Assembly (NCBI GenBank): GCA_029339195.1
Contig: JAPTJF010000008.1
Coordinates: forward strand, 124,001-188,000
Length of the DNA stretch: 64,000 nucleotides
Direction of reading: 5' to 3'
Source of the DNA: Micractinium sp. NFX-FRZ
Lineage: Eukaryota; Chlorophyta; Trebouxiophyceae; Chlorellales; Chlorellaceae
The notes below the pieces were generated by a model that had not been told where the DNA came from, did no database searches, and worked only from the letters and a program-made list of their open reading frames with translations. Position 1 is the stretch's first letter, and each line of letters opens with the position of its first letter. Positions 24,929-34,942 of the stretch are shown here, piece after piece. The position numbers were made by a program, and so were the translations under genes.

Positions 24929-26387
24929 CTAGCCGATGACTCGGAACTCTGGCGGCGGCGGGGGGCGGTTTGCCTTGGCCTGGCGCGCCGTCGCCGCCTG
25001 CCGCTTGGAGCTGTTGGGCCGCCCCAAGCCATCTCCCTCCTCCTCCTCCTCCTCCTCCTCGACAAATTCCTCCTCCCCCTCGCTGTCGCTGTCCGAAAAG
25101 GCGTCCTCGTTTTCGAACAGGTAGGCCGCCAGCTCAGCATCAATCTCCTGCACACCCTCCAAGTCCGCCGCCACCTCATCGCCCTCATCCCAGCTGGCGC
25201 CGGCCTCATCAGTGCATGCGCTGTCCTCGCTGCCCGCGCTGCCCGCGCTGCCCTCCTTGCCGCTGCTGGCGCTGCTGCCAGGCGTGGCTGCCGCCGTAGC
25301 TGCCACCGCCGCCGCCGCCGCGGGTGCGGCGGGTGCCGCCGCCGCTGCCGCCGCCTTCTGCAGCCTTCTCTGCAGTTTGGCCGCGCTGACGGGCGGCAGC
25401 GCCGGCAGCCCCGGCTCGCGGTAGAAGGTGAGGGCAAACCCGATTTTGTGGACCAGCACGCAGTCAAAGGCGGCGGTCAACGCCTGCCCAACCTCCTCGG
25501 CGCTCTCGTCGCACGACCCCACGCGCACCTGCAGGGGCGGGCAGCGAAGGCAAGGGGGGAAGGAAGGGCGGGACAGTGAAGTAAGGGAGGGGTGGGGGGA
25601 GGAGGGGCAGGGAGGGTGGGGCGGGCAGAAGGCGGGCGGTGTGGTTTGGGGTCCTAGGGCGGGGCAGTGGGGCGGCGAGGCGGAGGCAACAGGACAATGG
25701 CCTGCCACCTAATCACCCAGCAGCACAGAAGCCAGCAGCAGACAGGGCCGCAGCATGCCGCAGCACGGCACCCGCGTCGTCCAAACTCGTCGGCAGCACA
25801 GCACAGCACAGCACAGCACAGCACAGCAGAAGGTGCACATAATCCTATGAGAGCCGCACCCAACTTGACAAGCTCTCTGCTCGCACGGCAAGGCTTCGAC
25901 AGGGGAAGAACGTCCCCCACACAAGGCCCAGCACTCAGGCAGACTGCAGCACCACACAACACAGCACCCTCGGTGACGACCTGCCCCCCCCGGCCTGGCG
26001 CATCGTGCGGCAGAGGGCCACATCACATCCCATCACAGCACAGCACACCAGCGTAGCACGGCAGTACACAGCACCCACCTTGACGATTCCGTTGCCTCCC
26101 AGGGCCAGGCGGAACCCCTCCAGGAAGCTGTCAGTCATCCCCTTCTGGCCGAGGTTGACCGTGCAGACGTTGCGCCCCAGGCGCTGCGCCTCCGCCCGCT
26201 TCGCCTTGCGCTCCTGGTTGGTCAGCGGGCGCTGGTAGGTGGCTGCCATAACTGCCACGCTGAGGCGCCGAGCGCCGCGGGGTGCAGCAGTGCGTGCCAG
26301 CAGCGGCGCGACGACCCGCCTGGCAGCGGCGGCGGCGGCGGGGGCACTGGGGCCGGCCCCCAGGCAGGTGGCCCGCGCTGCATGCAT
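24929..26387 (-). CDS. Plastid-targeted CRM (CRS1/YhbY) domain protein
   Basis: CRM domains bind RNA. Bacterial YhbY associates with pre-50S ribosomes, and plant relatives act in organelle intron splicing or ribosome assembly. Two exons, 26079-26387 and 24929-25528, give 302 aa in frame. Residues 1-50 are Ala/Arg-rich without acidic residues, a typical plastid or mitochondrial transit peptide. The CRM fold spans about 57-150, with VNLGQKGMTDSFLEG carrying the GxxG-type loop, then NGIVKVRVGSCDES and the terminal strand LTFYREPG. After it come an Ala-rich linker and a very acidic segment (Glu/Asp/Ser runs) ending at VIG. A single CRM copy points to the YhbY-like or small CFM type rather than CRS1. 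The acidic tail is unusual for YhbY. Confidence 0.86.
25797..25829. repeat. Pentanucleotide microsatellite (CACAG)n in the CRM gene intron
   Basis: About six CACAG units in a row. A looser copy of the same word family recurs near 26035-26050 in the same intron. Confidence 0.8.
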
Positions 26388-26990
26388 GATGCCACGACGT
26401 TGTGTGCTTTGCTGGTGCGAGAGACGGTACTTGCACGGGCGCTTATGGCACGGTGCAGCAGCGGAGCTTGGTGGGGTGCGGCCAGGAGACGCGCGGCTGC
26501 GCTGCGGGACTGATGCTTGAGATGCTCGAGAGGTTGCAAGTGCTATACCTTGAAATGCGCGGTCTGTTTTGGCACCTCCGGTAGCCACGTCAGCAGCCAA
26601 AGGTGGACTTGCTGCATCTGTAGACCCTAGCCAAAGCTTAGCTATGTTCCAAGGGACCTGAAAACTCTGTGTAGTCTGATTCTACCTTGTCACTGGATCA
26701 AGCATCTGCTGGCCAATTGCAATGCAGCATCTGCTGGCCTCTGCCATGGCTGGCAACCATCGACCATCGGCCGCTCCTCCACTTGATGCCCTGGTAGCAC
26801 CCAAGTGCTTAACGCTTCCGAAACATACCCCTGTGCACCACCCATCGTCACCGGCCCCTCCAAGCACTTTCATGAAAGCCTAGGTTACACTTGGTACCAT
26901 GTGCACATGACGTAAGAGAGTGGCCCAATCCCCCCTGCGAGAGCCTACGAGGGCAGGCCCGCGGCGTGCACAGCAATGCTTCTGGCCGCC
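26388..26990. other. Intergenic: CRM gene promoter and membrane-protein 3' UTR
   Basis: No coding exon seen. The sequence is less GC-rich than the genes. The word agcatctgctggcc occurs twice, near 26700 and 26727. TTACA at 26885-26889 (TGTAA on the - strand) lies about 100 bp past the stop of the membrane protein and is its likely polyadenylation signal. Confidence 0.5.
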
Positions 26991-28891
26991 TCAGGCCTGC
27001 AGCATCGGGTCGAGAGCGAGCGCCTGCGCCAGCATGTACAGCACCCCGAGCAGCACCCAGGTCAGCACCACACCGAAAATCCAGTCCAGTTCCAGCAGCA
27101 GGGCGCCCAGCCAGGGCTGCCAGCCCCGCTCAGGCGGCAGCCCGCAGCGCCGCCGCTCCTCCGCATGCCGCAGGAACAGCCGCGTCTCCACCACCGTCGC
27201 CACCAGAGCAGGGCCCGCCAGCCCCAGGGTGAGCTGGAGGTAGGTCAGGATGACGTGGCACTCTTGGGCCGCCGTCAGGGGGCTGGGCAGGGGCGGGGTG
27301 AGGGAGCCGAATTGGAGGGCGCGCAGGGCGCGCGCCACGGCACGGGTGGCCTGCTCTGCTGCGGGGCCGTCGGCCAGCGCGGGGGTGGCGCAGGCAATGT
27401 GGTTGGTGCGAATGAACTGGGAGACCATGAGCAGGTGGACGGGCAGGGCCCACCTGCGGGCCAGGCAGGGAGGAGGAGGGGAAGGAATGGATGTGAGCGG
27501 GCACCATGCGCTGGTGCCAGCACGTGGAACGGGGCAGGCAGGCAGGCAGCACACCAGGGCACAACACCTTCCCACCCCCCGGGGCCCCCCCTCCCCTGCA
27601 CGCCCGCACCTCAAGCGCTGGCACTGCCCCCACAGCACGCAGTTCGTGAGGAAGCGGGAGCCGAGGGCCAGCAGGGTGGCGTGGCGCGCCAGGCCCAGGG
27701 GGCCGGGGGGGCCGGGGCCAAACCGATCAAACACCACCTCCACCACCCGAGAGTGGCTCATGCATATGTCTGAGAGGGCCTGCACACAAGGTGGGATGAA
27801 TGTTTATTTTAGTGAGTGGAGTTTAGTGAGTGCCTCATGCATATGTCGGGGAGGGCCTGCACACAGGGTGGGATGAATGTTTAGGAGGGGATGAAAGGGA
27901 GGGAAGAACGTTGGCAAACAGGGGCAGGGGCCGTGCAGGGCGCGCAGGGAAGGCGTGAGGGGACGATGCAGGGGAGATGCTGGAGCGCTTGATACCAGGG
28001 TGCGCACCAACCAGCAGCACCCGCCTGGCATCCCCTCAACTCGCCAGGGGTGGCAGCACGGGCCTGGCGCAACGTCACCCACCACCCCAACCACCACCCC
28101 ACCCGGCACCCAAGTCACCAGGAGGGGCAGCACGAGCTGGCGCCAGCGCGCGCGGCTGCCGCCGTCGGGGCGCCCCCGGCAGGCGCGCGCCCATGCGATG
28201 TCGAAAATGTTGACGCAGGCGGTGCAGCGCAGCGCGACCGACAGCGCGGTGTGGCCGGGGGGGAGGCGCAGCACAATGGCTGCGACGATGCCCTGCAGGC
28301 GTGGGCACGGTGAGAAGCGGGATGAGCGGGGGGCGGGTGGGGGGAACAAGTTGTGTGATGTGTATGTGTGTATGTGTGTGCGTGTGTCTGCAGTGCTACA
28401 ATTGAGGTGCTGTTGCGTCTGTTTTCGGTTGTAGTGCTGGTGCTCATTTGGTGCCCACGAGGGCGGGGGGCGCAAGGGTGGGGAGAGTGAGCCGGGGGCC
28501 TGGCCCCTGCTAATCACTCTGCGGCGACTGCCGCCTGCACCCACCTTGCAAAGGGGACCTGCACATGCATACATGCATGCCCTAGGCTGCCCTCGCAAAG
28601 CGCTCCATCAAGGAAAGGCCATCAACCGCTCACACGCCCAAGGCTCAGTCCACTCGATCAACTCAAGACACCCGCTCTGTCCCTCACCAGGCACATCCAG
28701 CTGGCCAGGCTGGAGGCTGCAGCAAAGGTCAGGTTGAACCGCGTGGAGAATGGGAGGCAGGGGGAGCCCAGCAGGTGAAGGGAGTCTGGGGTGCCACGTG
28801 GGGAGCCTTCAAGGGGCGGGGACGCGGCGGCCGGCGGCAGTGGCAGCGGGACCGCGGCGCCGCCGGCTGCCCCTGGCGGCGGCCCGGGCAT
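26991..28891 (-). CDS. Unrecognised multi-pass membrane protein
   Basis: I do not recognise this protein. Four exons, 28688-28891, 28119-28292, 27610-27779 and 26991-27453, join in one frame to 336 aa. The start is the first in-frame ATG (28891); an in-frame TAG lies near 28980 upstream. After a Pro/Gly-rich N-terminus there are about six hydrophobic segments: around LTFAAASSLASWMCL, GIVAAIVLRLPPGHTAL, ALRCTACVNIF, LALGSRFLTNCVLW, VILTYLQLTLGLAGPALVATVV and the strongly hydrophobic end LDWIFGVVLTWVLLGVLYML. There is a His/Arg-containing loop (LFLRHAEERRRCGL) between the last two. It resembles the many lineage-specific polytopic proteins of chlorellalean algae. No transporter signature is visible. 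The consistent phase of all junctions argues that it is a real gene. Confidence 0.65.
27832..27882 (-). repeat. Decayed copy of exon 3 acceptor region inside intron 2 of the membrane-protein gene
   Basis: The segment 27760-27810 (cyclic word ctcatgcatatgtctgag then gggcctgcacac) is repeated almost exactly at 27832-27882. The copy nearer the gene end contains the true acceptor of exon 3; the other lies in the intron. Confidence 0.85.
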
Positions 28892-29656
28892 CGGCTGCGT
28901 ACCGCGCCCCCGAGGTCGCGAACGTAGTGCCGCTTCGGCGCGGCCGTTGCAAGGGCAGGCCAAAACCGCCGAGGCGGCCTACTGAAAGCCTGAGCCCGCT
29001 GCGCACTCCTGCCCGCCTCCTGTGCGGCCTTGAGCTCGATTGCGATGTATGAGGGCCAAGCGCACGTGAATTGACTTCCCACTGTGCATCCGAAGGGGCT
29101 TTGTGACAAGTTGTATCCACAAGGCCACCCCACATGTACAAGGCTCTGCGGCCATGCCAGAGCAGGTGCGCAGGTGCACCACCCATGCTTTCAACTGTGT
29201 TGGGGACGGTGTGGTCTTTCCACCAAGGTACATGGACAGCCAGATGAGCCGGGCCTTGGGACACACAAGGATGGCGTGTACCAGCGCCCGCCCACTGCCG
29301 CTGCCCCACTGCCGTTGCTCTGTACCTGAAGCCCGCCACCAGGCAGGCATTCTTGCCGGCTGCATTAAAGTCACGAGCAGAGTACGGGAAGAGAAGCAGG
29401 CCGGCATGCATAGGTCGCCAGGGGGGAGGGGGGTCCGGGGAGCGCGCACAACGCTCACTCTCAAAGCCTTCCAAACACGGTGCAAAGGAAACCAGTGAGA
29501 TGACCACGCCACGCCGGTCTTGCCCAGCAGGCGGCTCCGGCGGGCAGGCACCATCATCACCAAGGGCTGAAGGCGGAGGAGCGAGTTCAGAGCAGTTTGC
29601 CTGGGGGGAGGGGCGATCAATTCGGGGTCGCCCGGGCGTGCAGCGGTGGTGTGGCA
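28892..29656. other. Intergenic: membrane-protein promoter and SOUL gene 3' UTR
   Basis: Both flanking genes point left. A 213-codon open frame crosses this interval on the - strand but has no recognisable domain and no splice support, so I leave it out. No TGTAA motif was found for the SOUL gene here. Confidence 0.4.
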
Positions 29657-32600
29657 TCACCACAGGGTGAAGGAGGCCAGAGGGATGAGCACTTCATTCT
29701 TGCGCAGCAGCTCTGGCACCGCCCCGGGCGCGGCAACCACCCAGCCTCCGCCTGCGGGCTGCTCGCCGTCCTCCAAAAGGGAGCGCCTGCAGGCCGGCAG
29801 GCAGGCACCAAAAAAGGGGGACGAACAGGTGGGAGGGCACTCACAAAAACAGTTTGATGGGCAGGCGGGCGGGCAGGCACTGGAGGGCTGGCGGAGAGGG
29901 CAGGCAGCAACAGGGTGAAGCAGGTGGGGGGGAAGGGATCCAGGGGCGGGGCTCTCAACATCATGTAATGCATGGCAAAGGGCATACCTGCGCAGCTGTT
30001 GCAGGAGCCAGAGCGTGCAAGGCTGCCACGCCAGCAGCAGGAGCAGCAGGAGCAGCAGCAGCAGCAGCAGGAGCAGCAGGAGCAGCAGCGGCAGCAGGAG
30101 CAGGAGCAGCAGGAGCAGCAGCGGCAGCAGCAGGAGCAGCAGCAGCAGGAGCAGCAGCAGAAGCAGCGTGCCTGCCTGCTTGCCATCTCACCTCAATGCC
30201 TGCTCTGCCTGCTGTGCCGCCGCGGTGCTCGCCGCTCCACCAAACTCGGCAGCTGCATACACCCCGCCTGCCGCGCCTGCTGCGCTTCCATTGCCGGCCG
30301 CGCCAGTGCTGCCGCCAGGGAGCGTGGCGGCCGCAGATGGGAGGCTGCTGTACCGCCGCACCTCGTACTGCCGCCGCTTGAGCAGTACCTCGTACTGCCC
30401 GCCGGAAGCGGCACCTGTGCTGCTGCTGCCGCTGCTGCTAGTGTCGCCACTGGCTCCTGCTGCCGCTGCCTCTGGGCCCCGCCGCAGGTCCATCACCTAT
30501 GTCACAAAAAATGCCACAGTTGGAGGTAGGTGAGAGCTTAACACACACACACAGATTGGGTAGCACAAATCGCAGCCAAAGGTCGACAGAGTCGGGTGCC
30601 AAAGTGCTGGCGGAGGTGTGGGCGCAGCCCTTGCAACGGTGGCGGAGGTGGTGGGTGTGGGTGGGCAGGCAAGGCCGGCCGCACAGGTGGAGGCAAGGTG
30701 GGGCAGGCGGCAGGCAGGGCAGGCATGCGCCGTGCATGCTGCGGCAGTGCAGTGCATTGGGTAAGCGGCGGGGAGCAAGCACGTGATACGAGGGCATCTT
30801 GATCCACCCTGCTTTGGGAGGGGGGCACGTGGCTTGGCGTGCTGGCAGGATGTTTTGGGTGACATAGTGGGGAAGTGCACGTGCATGTGAAGCGGAAGGC
30901 AGGGAACCGCGCACCTGGGCCAGCCAACCAACCAACAGCAATCAGCCAACAAGCCAACAAGCCAACCAGCCACCCAAGCAGCCGATCAACCAGCCACCTG
31001 AGCCAGGCAGCCACCTGAGCCAGCCAGCCAACCAGCCAGCCAGCCAGCCAAGCAGGCGACCAGCCAGCCACCTGAGCCAGGCCGCCAGGCAGGCCAAGCG
31101 CCTCACCTGGGAGAGCATGTGGATGAACGCCTCCACACTGAAGAAGCCCTGCTGCTGCACAGCATCCCACGTGTCCTTGTGCGAGTTGAACCGCCCTGCG
31201 GTCAGCCGACACGGGCCAGGGAATGTGCGTTGGGTGGGTGCGAGGCCCAGAACGTGCGCAGCTGCAAGCCTGTCGGCTGCTCTCCGTCAAGTGGACGCGG
31301 GGCACCCCCCCGTGTTTTGTGTTCAAGGCGGACTGCGCAGCAGCAGAGCAGTGCCAGGAGTGGGGATGCAGGGAGCGCCCACCCGCTCACCGTGCCCCAC
31401 ACACTCCCACCCACCCACCCACCCACCCACCTATGTCCACACGCTCCCACCCACCCACCCACCTGTCTGTGGGTTGATGCCCATGATGGAGGTGCCAGTG
31501 AAGGTGAGCTTGGGATCAAACACCTTCTGCAGAGGGCTGGCCCTGCGCAGCAGGCACAGCAAGCGGGCACAGCAGGCGCGCCAGGTGAGCAGGCAGGGCG
31601 GGCACGGGGGGCAGGCGGGCAGGCCCGGCGGGCGGGGTGCACACAGAGGGCCAGCAGCTGAGTGCGGCAGGCAGAGGAGTGCAGGTGGCATGGAGCACCA
31701 GAGTCGTGCACCGCCAACTGGGCAAAGCTGAGCAACATACCTGAGCAGGCGCTGTGGCGGCAGGCAGGCAAGCAAGCCAGGGTGGGCGGGCAGGCAGGCT
31801 GGCAGGCAGGCGGACAGGGTATAGCACAGGCAGAGCAGGATGGCACAGGCGGCACACCACATCAAAAAGCCAGCTCAGCAACAGGCCGCCCCTCACTTGG
31901 CCACGCTGAGGCACATGGTCCTGCGGGGAGGCCAGGCAGGCAAGGAGGCAGGGAGGCGGGGGGAGAGGGGAGTTGGGCGGGGCAGCAGGGGGGCAGGGCA
32001 GCAGGGAGGGAGGCACCGAGGTGCATGGACTTGCCGGGAGGACGCATACACATAGAGGGGGAGCAGGGCAGGCGTGGGGCTCAAGCACTGCACCCTCACT
32101 TCCTCCAAAGCCCCCAACATTAGACCACACAACCGTGAATCACGCACACGTTCTATACCAGGCGTGCCTTGTCCATCGCCTCCAGCGGCCCCCCACCTGC
32201 CCTCTTCCCCAGCCCCCCTCCAGCTTCCCCCCCCAATACACGGCCGCCAAACGACACGGTGGTTCACGCATTGGACTGGAAGGCTCACATGGTCCAGCGG
32301 GTGGTCAGCTCCAGCGGGCCCCCATCCTTCCTGCTTCCCCACCCCCTGCAAGTTGACCCCTTCGACACGGTTACCACTCATGAATGACATGGTAATCTAG
32401 TACCACCAAAAATAGCAAGGTCAAAAGGGCTCACATGGTCCAGCGGGTGGTCAGTTCCAGCGGGGCGGTGCGCCTCACGTCGTGCAGGATGAAGGTGGGA
32501 GAGAAGACGCGGCGCAGCATGCCGATGTTGAACATGTAGCCTGCGGTGGAGGCGGTGCACACAGGTGGGTAGAGACCCAGCACCCACCTTGGATGCTGTC

Positions 32601-33665
32601 TAGCGCGTGATGGGGCCCTCAAAATGTGGCGACGGCATCATCACATGACTACCACCCATGCTGTACACCCGCCGTCCTGCCCCCGCCTTGGGTGCTGTCG
32701 TAGCGCGTGATGGGGCCTTTCAGCGCTGAGCCAACCAGGGGCAGCACGTAGCAGAGGGGCATTGCCAGCGCAAGCGCACGCATGAAGCGGTGACGCCAGC
32801 ACAGCACCCACCTTGGATGCTGCCGTAGCGCGTGATGGGGTCCTCAAACCTGGACGGCCTCAACACAACAATACCAACCGTGCACTGATATCATTCATAC
32901 ATCAATACAACCGCCGCCCAGCACCCACCTTGGATGCTGTTGTAACTCGTGAATGGGGCCCTGTGTTAAGCCGACAGCCTCATCTCATGCCCATGACTGC
33001 CCACACAGCACCCACCTTGGATGCTGTCGTAGCGCGTGATGGGGTCCTCAAAGTTGACGGCCTCGTCGTACTTGGAGGCGTCAATCCCCTGGTCATCAAA
33101 CAGGTGCAGCAGGTCCTGCCGCAGGAACGCCGCCATGTCCTGCACAGCAGATGCGCTTGCTTCATTGTGAGCCACGGGGGACCCCAGTGCCAACCGCCGC
33201 ACACACAGCCACCCCTGGACAAGTGGGGCGTGCAGGCAGGCCGACAGGGACTGCCCTCGCCACGCCTGGCGCTGCCTACAAAGGGCCAACTTGATGACCA
33301 CATGAGGACCCGCCTCTGGCTGGTTGGGATGTATCGAATACACGCATCCACAGGCTCACCTCACAAAGCTTGTCTTGCTCCTCGAGGCTCAGTGCAGCAC
33401 CCATCCCACTACTACCGCCAGCAGGGCGCATGGATGCCTTCACGGCACCGCCCGCTGGTGCCGTGCGCGCCGTTTGGCGCGGCGGCAGAGGCAGCCGCTG
33501 GAGCGGAGACTGCTGCCGGGCTGCAGCTGCAGCACGGCGGGATGCAGGCCGCGGGCGGCTGGCGGCAAGCGAGGCGGCGGGGCGGGTGCCCGCTGCGCTG
33601 CTGCTGGCGGCGCCGCTGCAGGCCGCTGCCGTGAGAGCAGGGGCGCTAGCTCTGATCGCGTGCAT
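29657..33665 (-). CDS. DUF2358-SOUL protein (Arabidopsis HBP5/At5g20140 type)
   Basis: A probable plastid protein. The family joins an NTF2-like DUF2358 domain to a SOUL haem-binding domain. Eight exons: 33360-33665, 33016-33139, 32435-32540, about 31899-31922 (24 nt), 31463-31542, 31107-31195, 30192-30496 and 29657-29786, giving 387 aa in frame. Residues 1-80 are Ala/Ser/Arg-rich (transit peptide). The DUF2358 blocks are FLRQDLLHLFDDQGID, DEAVNFEDPITRYDSIQGYMFNI, LELTTRWTMTMCL, LTFTGTSIMGINPQTGRFNSH and DTWDAVQQQGFFSVEAF. SOUL starts at YEVLLKRRQYEVRRY and ends with RRSLLEDG and LLRKNEVLIPLASF. The middle of the SOUL domain is missing and replaced by an Ala/Gly-rich linker. Several introns hold exon-edge copies. 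Confidence 0.87.
30028..30170. repeat. (GCAGCAGGA)n minisatellite in the last intron of the SOUL gene
   Basis: About 140 bp of interspersed GCAGCA and GGAGCAG words (CTGCTGCTCC on the gene strand), starting a few tens of bases after the donor of exon 7. Confidence 0.85.
30912..31090. repeat. (CCAA/CCAG)n tetranucleotide tract in a SOUL gene intron
   Basis: A run of ccaaccaaccagcc-type words ending just before the exon at 31107-31195. On the gene strand it reads TTGG and CTGG repeats immediately downstream of the donor. Confidence 0.85.
32278..32325 (-). repeat. Copy of exon 3 end inside intron 3 of the SOUL gene
   Basis: The 48 bp around ctcacatggtccagcggg at 32278-32325 match the real exon 3 end and donor at 32428-32476 with few differences. 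The copy keeps the full donor-like CATGTGAGCC on the gene strand. Confidence 0.9.
32579..32965 (-). repeat. Four decayed copies of exon 2 end inside intron 2 of the SOUL gene
   Basis: The true exon end (coding DPITRYDSIQ) and donor lie at 33006-33060. Copies are at 32579-32630, 32684-32735, 32803-32860 and 32918-32965. Each begins with caccttgg-like text (donor on the - strand) and continues to gcgtgatgggg or a relative. Spacing is about 90-120 bp. Confidence 0.92.
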
Positions 33666-34942
33666 TGTCAGATCCGGATCTCGTCGTAGAAGAGGGCGGG
33701 CGGGGGGAGGTGAACGGCAGGCGGGCGCTGGTGACAACAAGAAGCGGCGGGCTTTGCCGGCAGACAGTCCAACTTGCAGCAGTTGTGCTTGGGATACAGA
33801 TTGGCTGACAATGGTGTGCAATGTGTGGCCACGGTGCAAGTTTCATCGCGCCAACGTGGCCGCATGGCCCGCTTGTCTCTTCCTTCCACAAGCGTTGCAA
33901 GTTCGTCAGTGGCTGTGGCACTAGGCTCACAATGAGTCGGCCCCCGCTCCGAGAAAGCATCGCTCCGAGCCTTCATGTGAACATGTGAATGTCGCTGCTT
34001 CCCACAAGTGCCGCTCCCAGCAGCGCTCCGGGACCGCCTGCAGTGAATTAGTGCTGCAGTGAGGGACAGACGCCAGACAGCGGCAGCTCCAGCATTACAT
34101 GCTGCTTCCGCCGCTGCAGTACCTTGCTGAGGGTGGCAGCCAGGGGTGGGGTTGCCCCCCGTAGGAATGGTCCTCTCCTCTCCTCTCCTCTCGGGCACTG
34201 ATATCGCGCTCCGTAGCAGCTGCTGATGCGGGGTTGGTTGGGTGCGCGCGAGTTGCACACAGCGAGTCGCAGCAGCATTTGCACGGGGTGTGGGCCCCCT
34301 GCTGCACTGCTGCCGCACCACTGCTGAGGCCCAGTTGTGCCCATTGCCCTCGGATGGCGGTGGGCAATCTCGGCAACAACCTCGGCAGCAACTGTCACTG
34401 ACGCCCTTCTTACTCTACTGAACATCCCCGCGTGCATGAAGCTAAACCTGTCGCTGTGGGGATGTGCTGCCGAGGTCACACCGTGGAGGGGTGGCAGCAC
34501 CGCTGCCGCGTGGAGCGTGTCCCTGGCCACATCGATGCTGTGCCTGCCGTGATGCACAGCCTGCCTGGACTCACCTGGGTGTGCAGAGTCAAAAGTGCGA
34601 AAAGAGTGCTTTAACTTGTGCCTGTCAACTTGCGGATGGTGTGGTACGGCAGGCGCCGCAAAAAGTGGCGAGGTGGCCAGACCTCCCTGACAGTACACCC
34701 CTGCAGGCGAGCCTGGCTAAGAAACCTTTCAGCAGGTGTTGCGACCCCGAATTGGCACAAGAGTGCCGTGGTTGCCGCAACCACCCGCGCGCGCCCAGGC
34801 GGCGCGGAGCTGGGCCCGACTTCTCCAAGCCCGCCCGGCGGCGCCTGACTGCGCCATCCCCCCACAGTGTTTGCTAAAGTCATTCCGCACATGCTCCCCT
34901 CGTGTTGACAGTTCCACCAGCAGCAGCGGCGGCGTCCACGCC
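33666..34942. promoter_or_regulatory. Divergent intergenic region, SOUL gene / FAS1 gene
   Basis: 1.28 kb between two outward-facing starts. It contains a short repeat of ctctc at about 34170-34193. Open frames on either strand lack conserved blocks. I see no gene in it. Confidence 0.45.

Noticed and set aside
28979..29620. 213-codon open frame on the - strand between the membrane-protein and SOUL genes
   Set aside because: No domain, does not splice in frame to either neighbour, and lies where 3' UTR and promoter are expected.
32579..33060. CRISPR-like array, because of regularly spaced similar units
   Set aside because: Units are degenerate, match the adjacent exon, and lie inside an intron of a eukaryotic gene.
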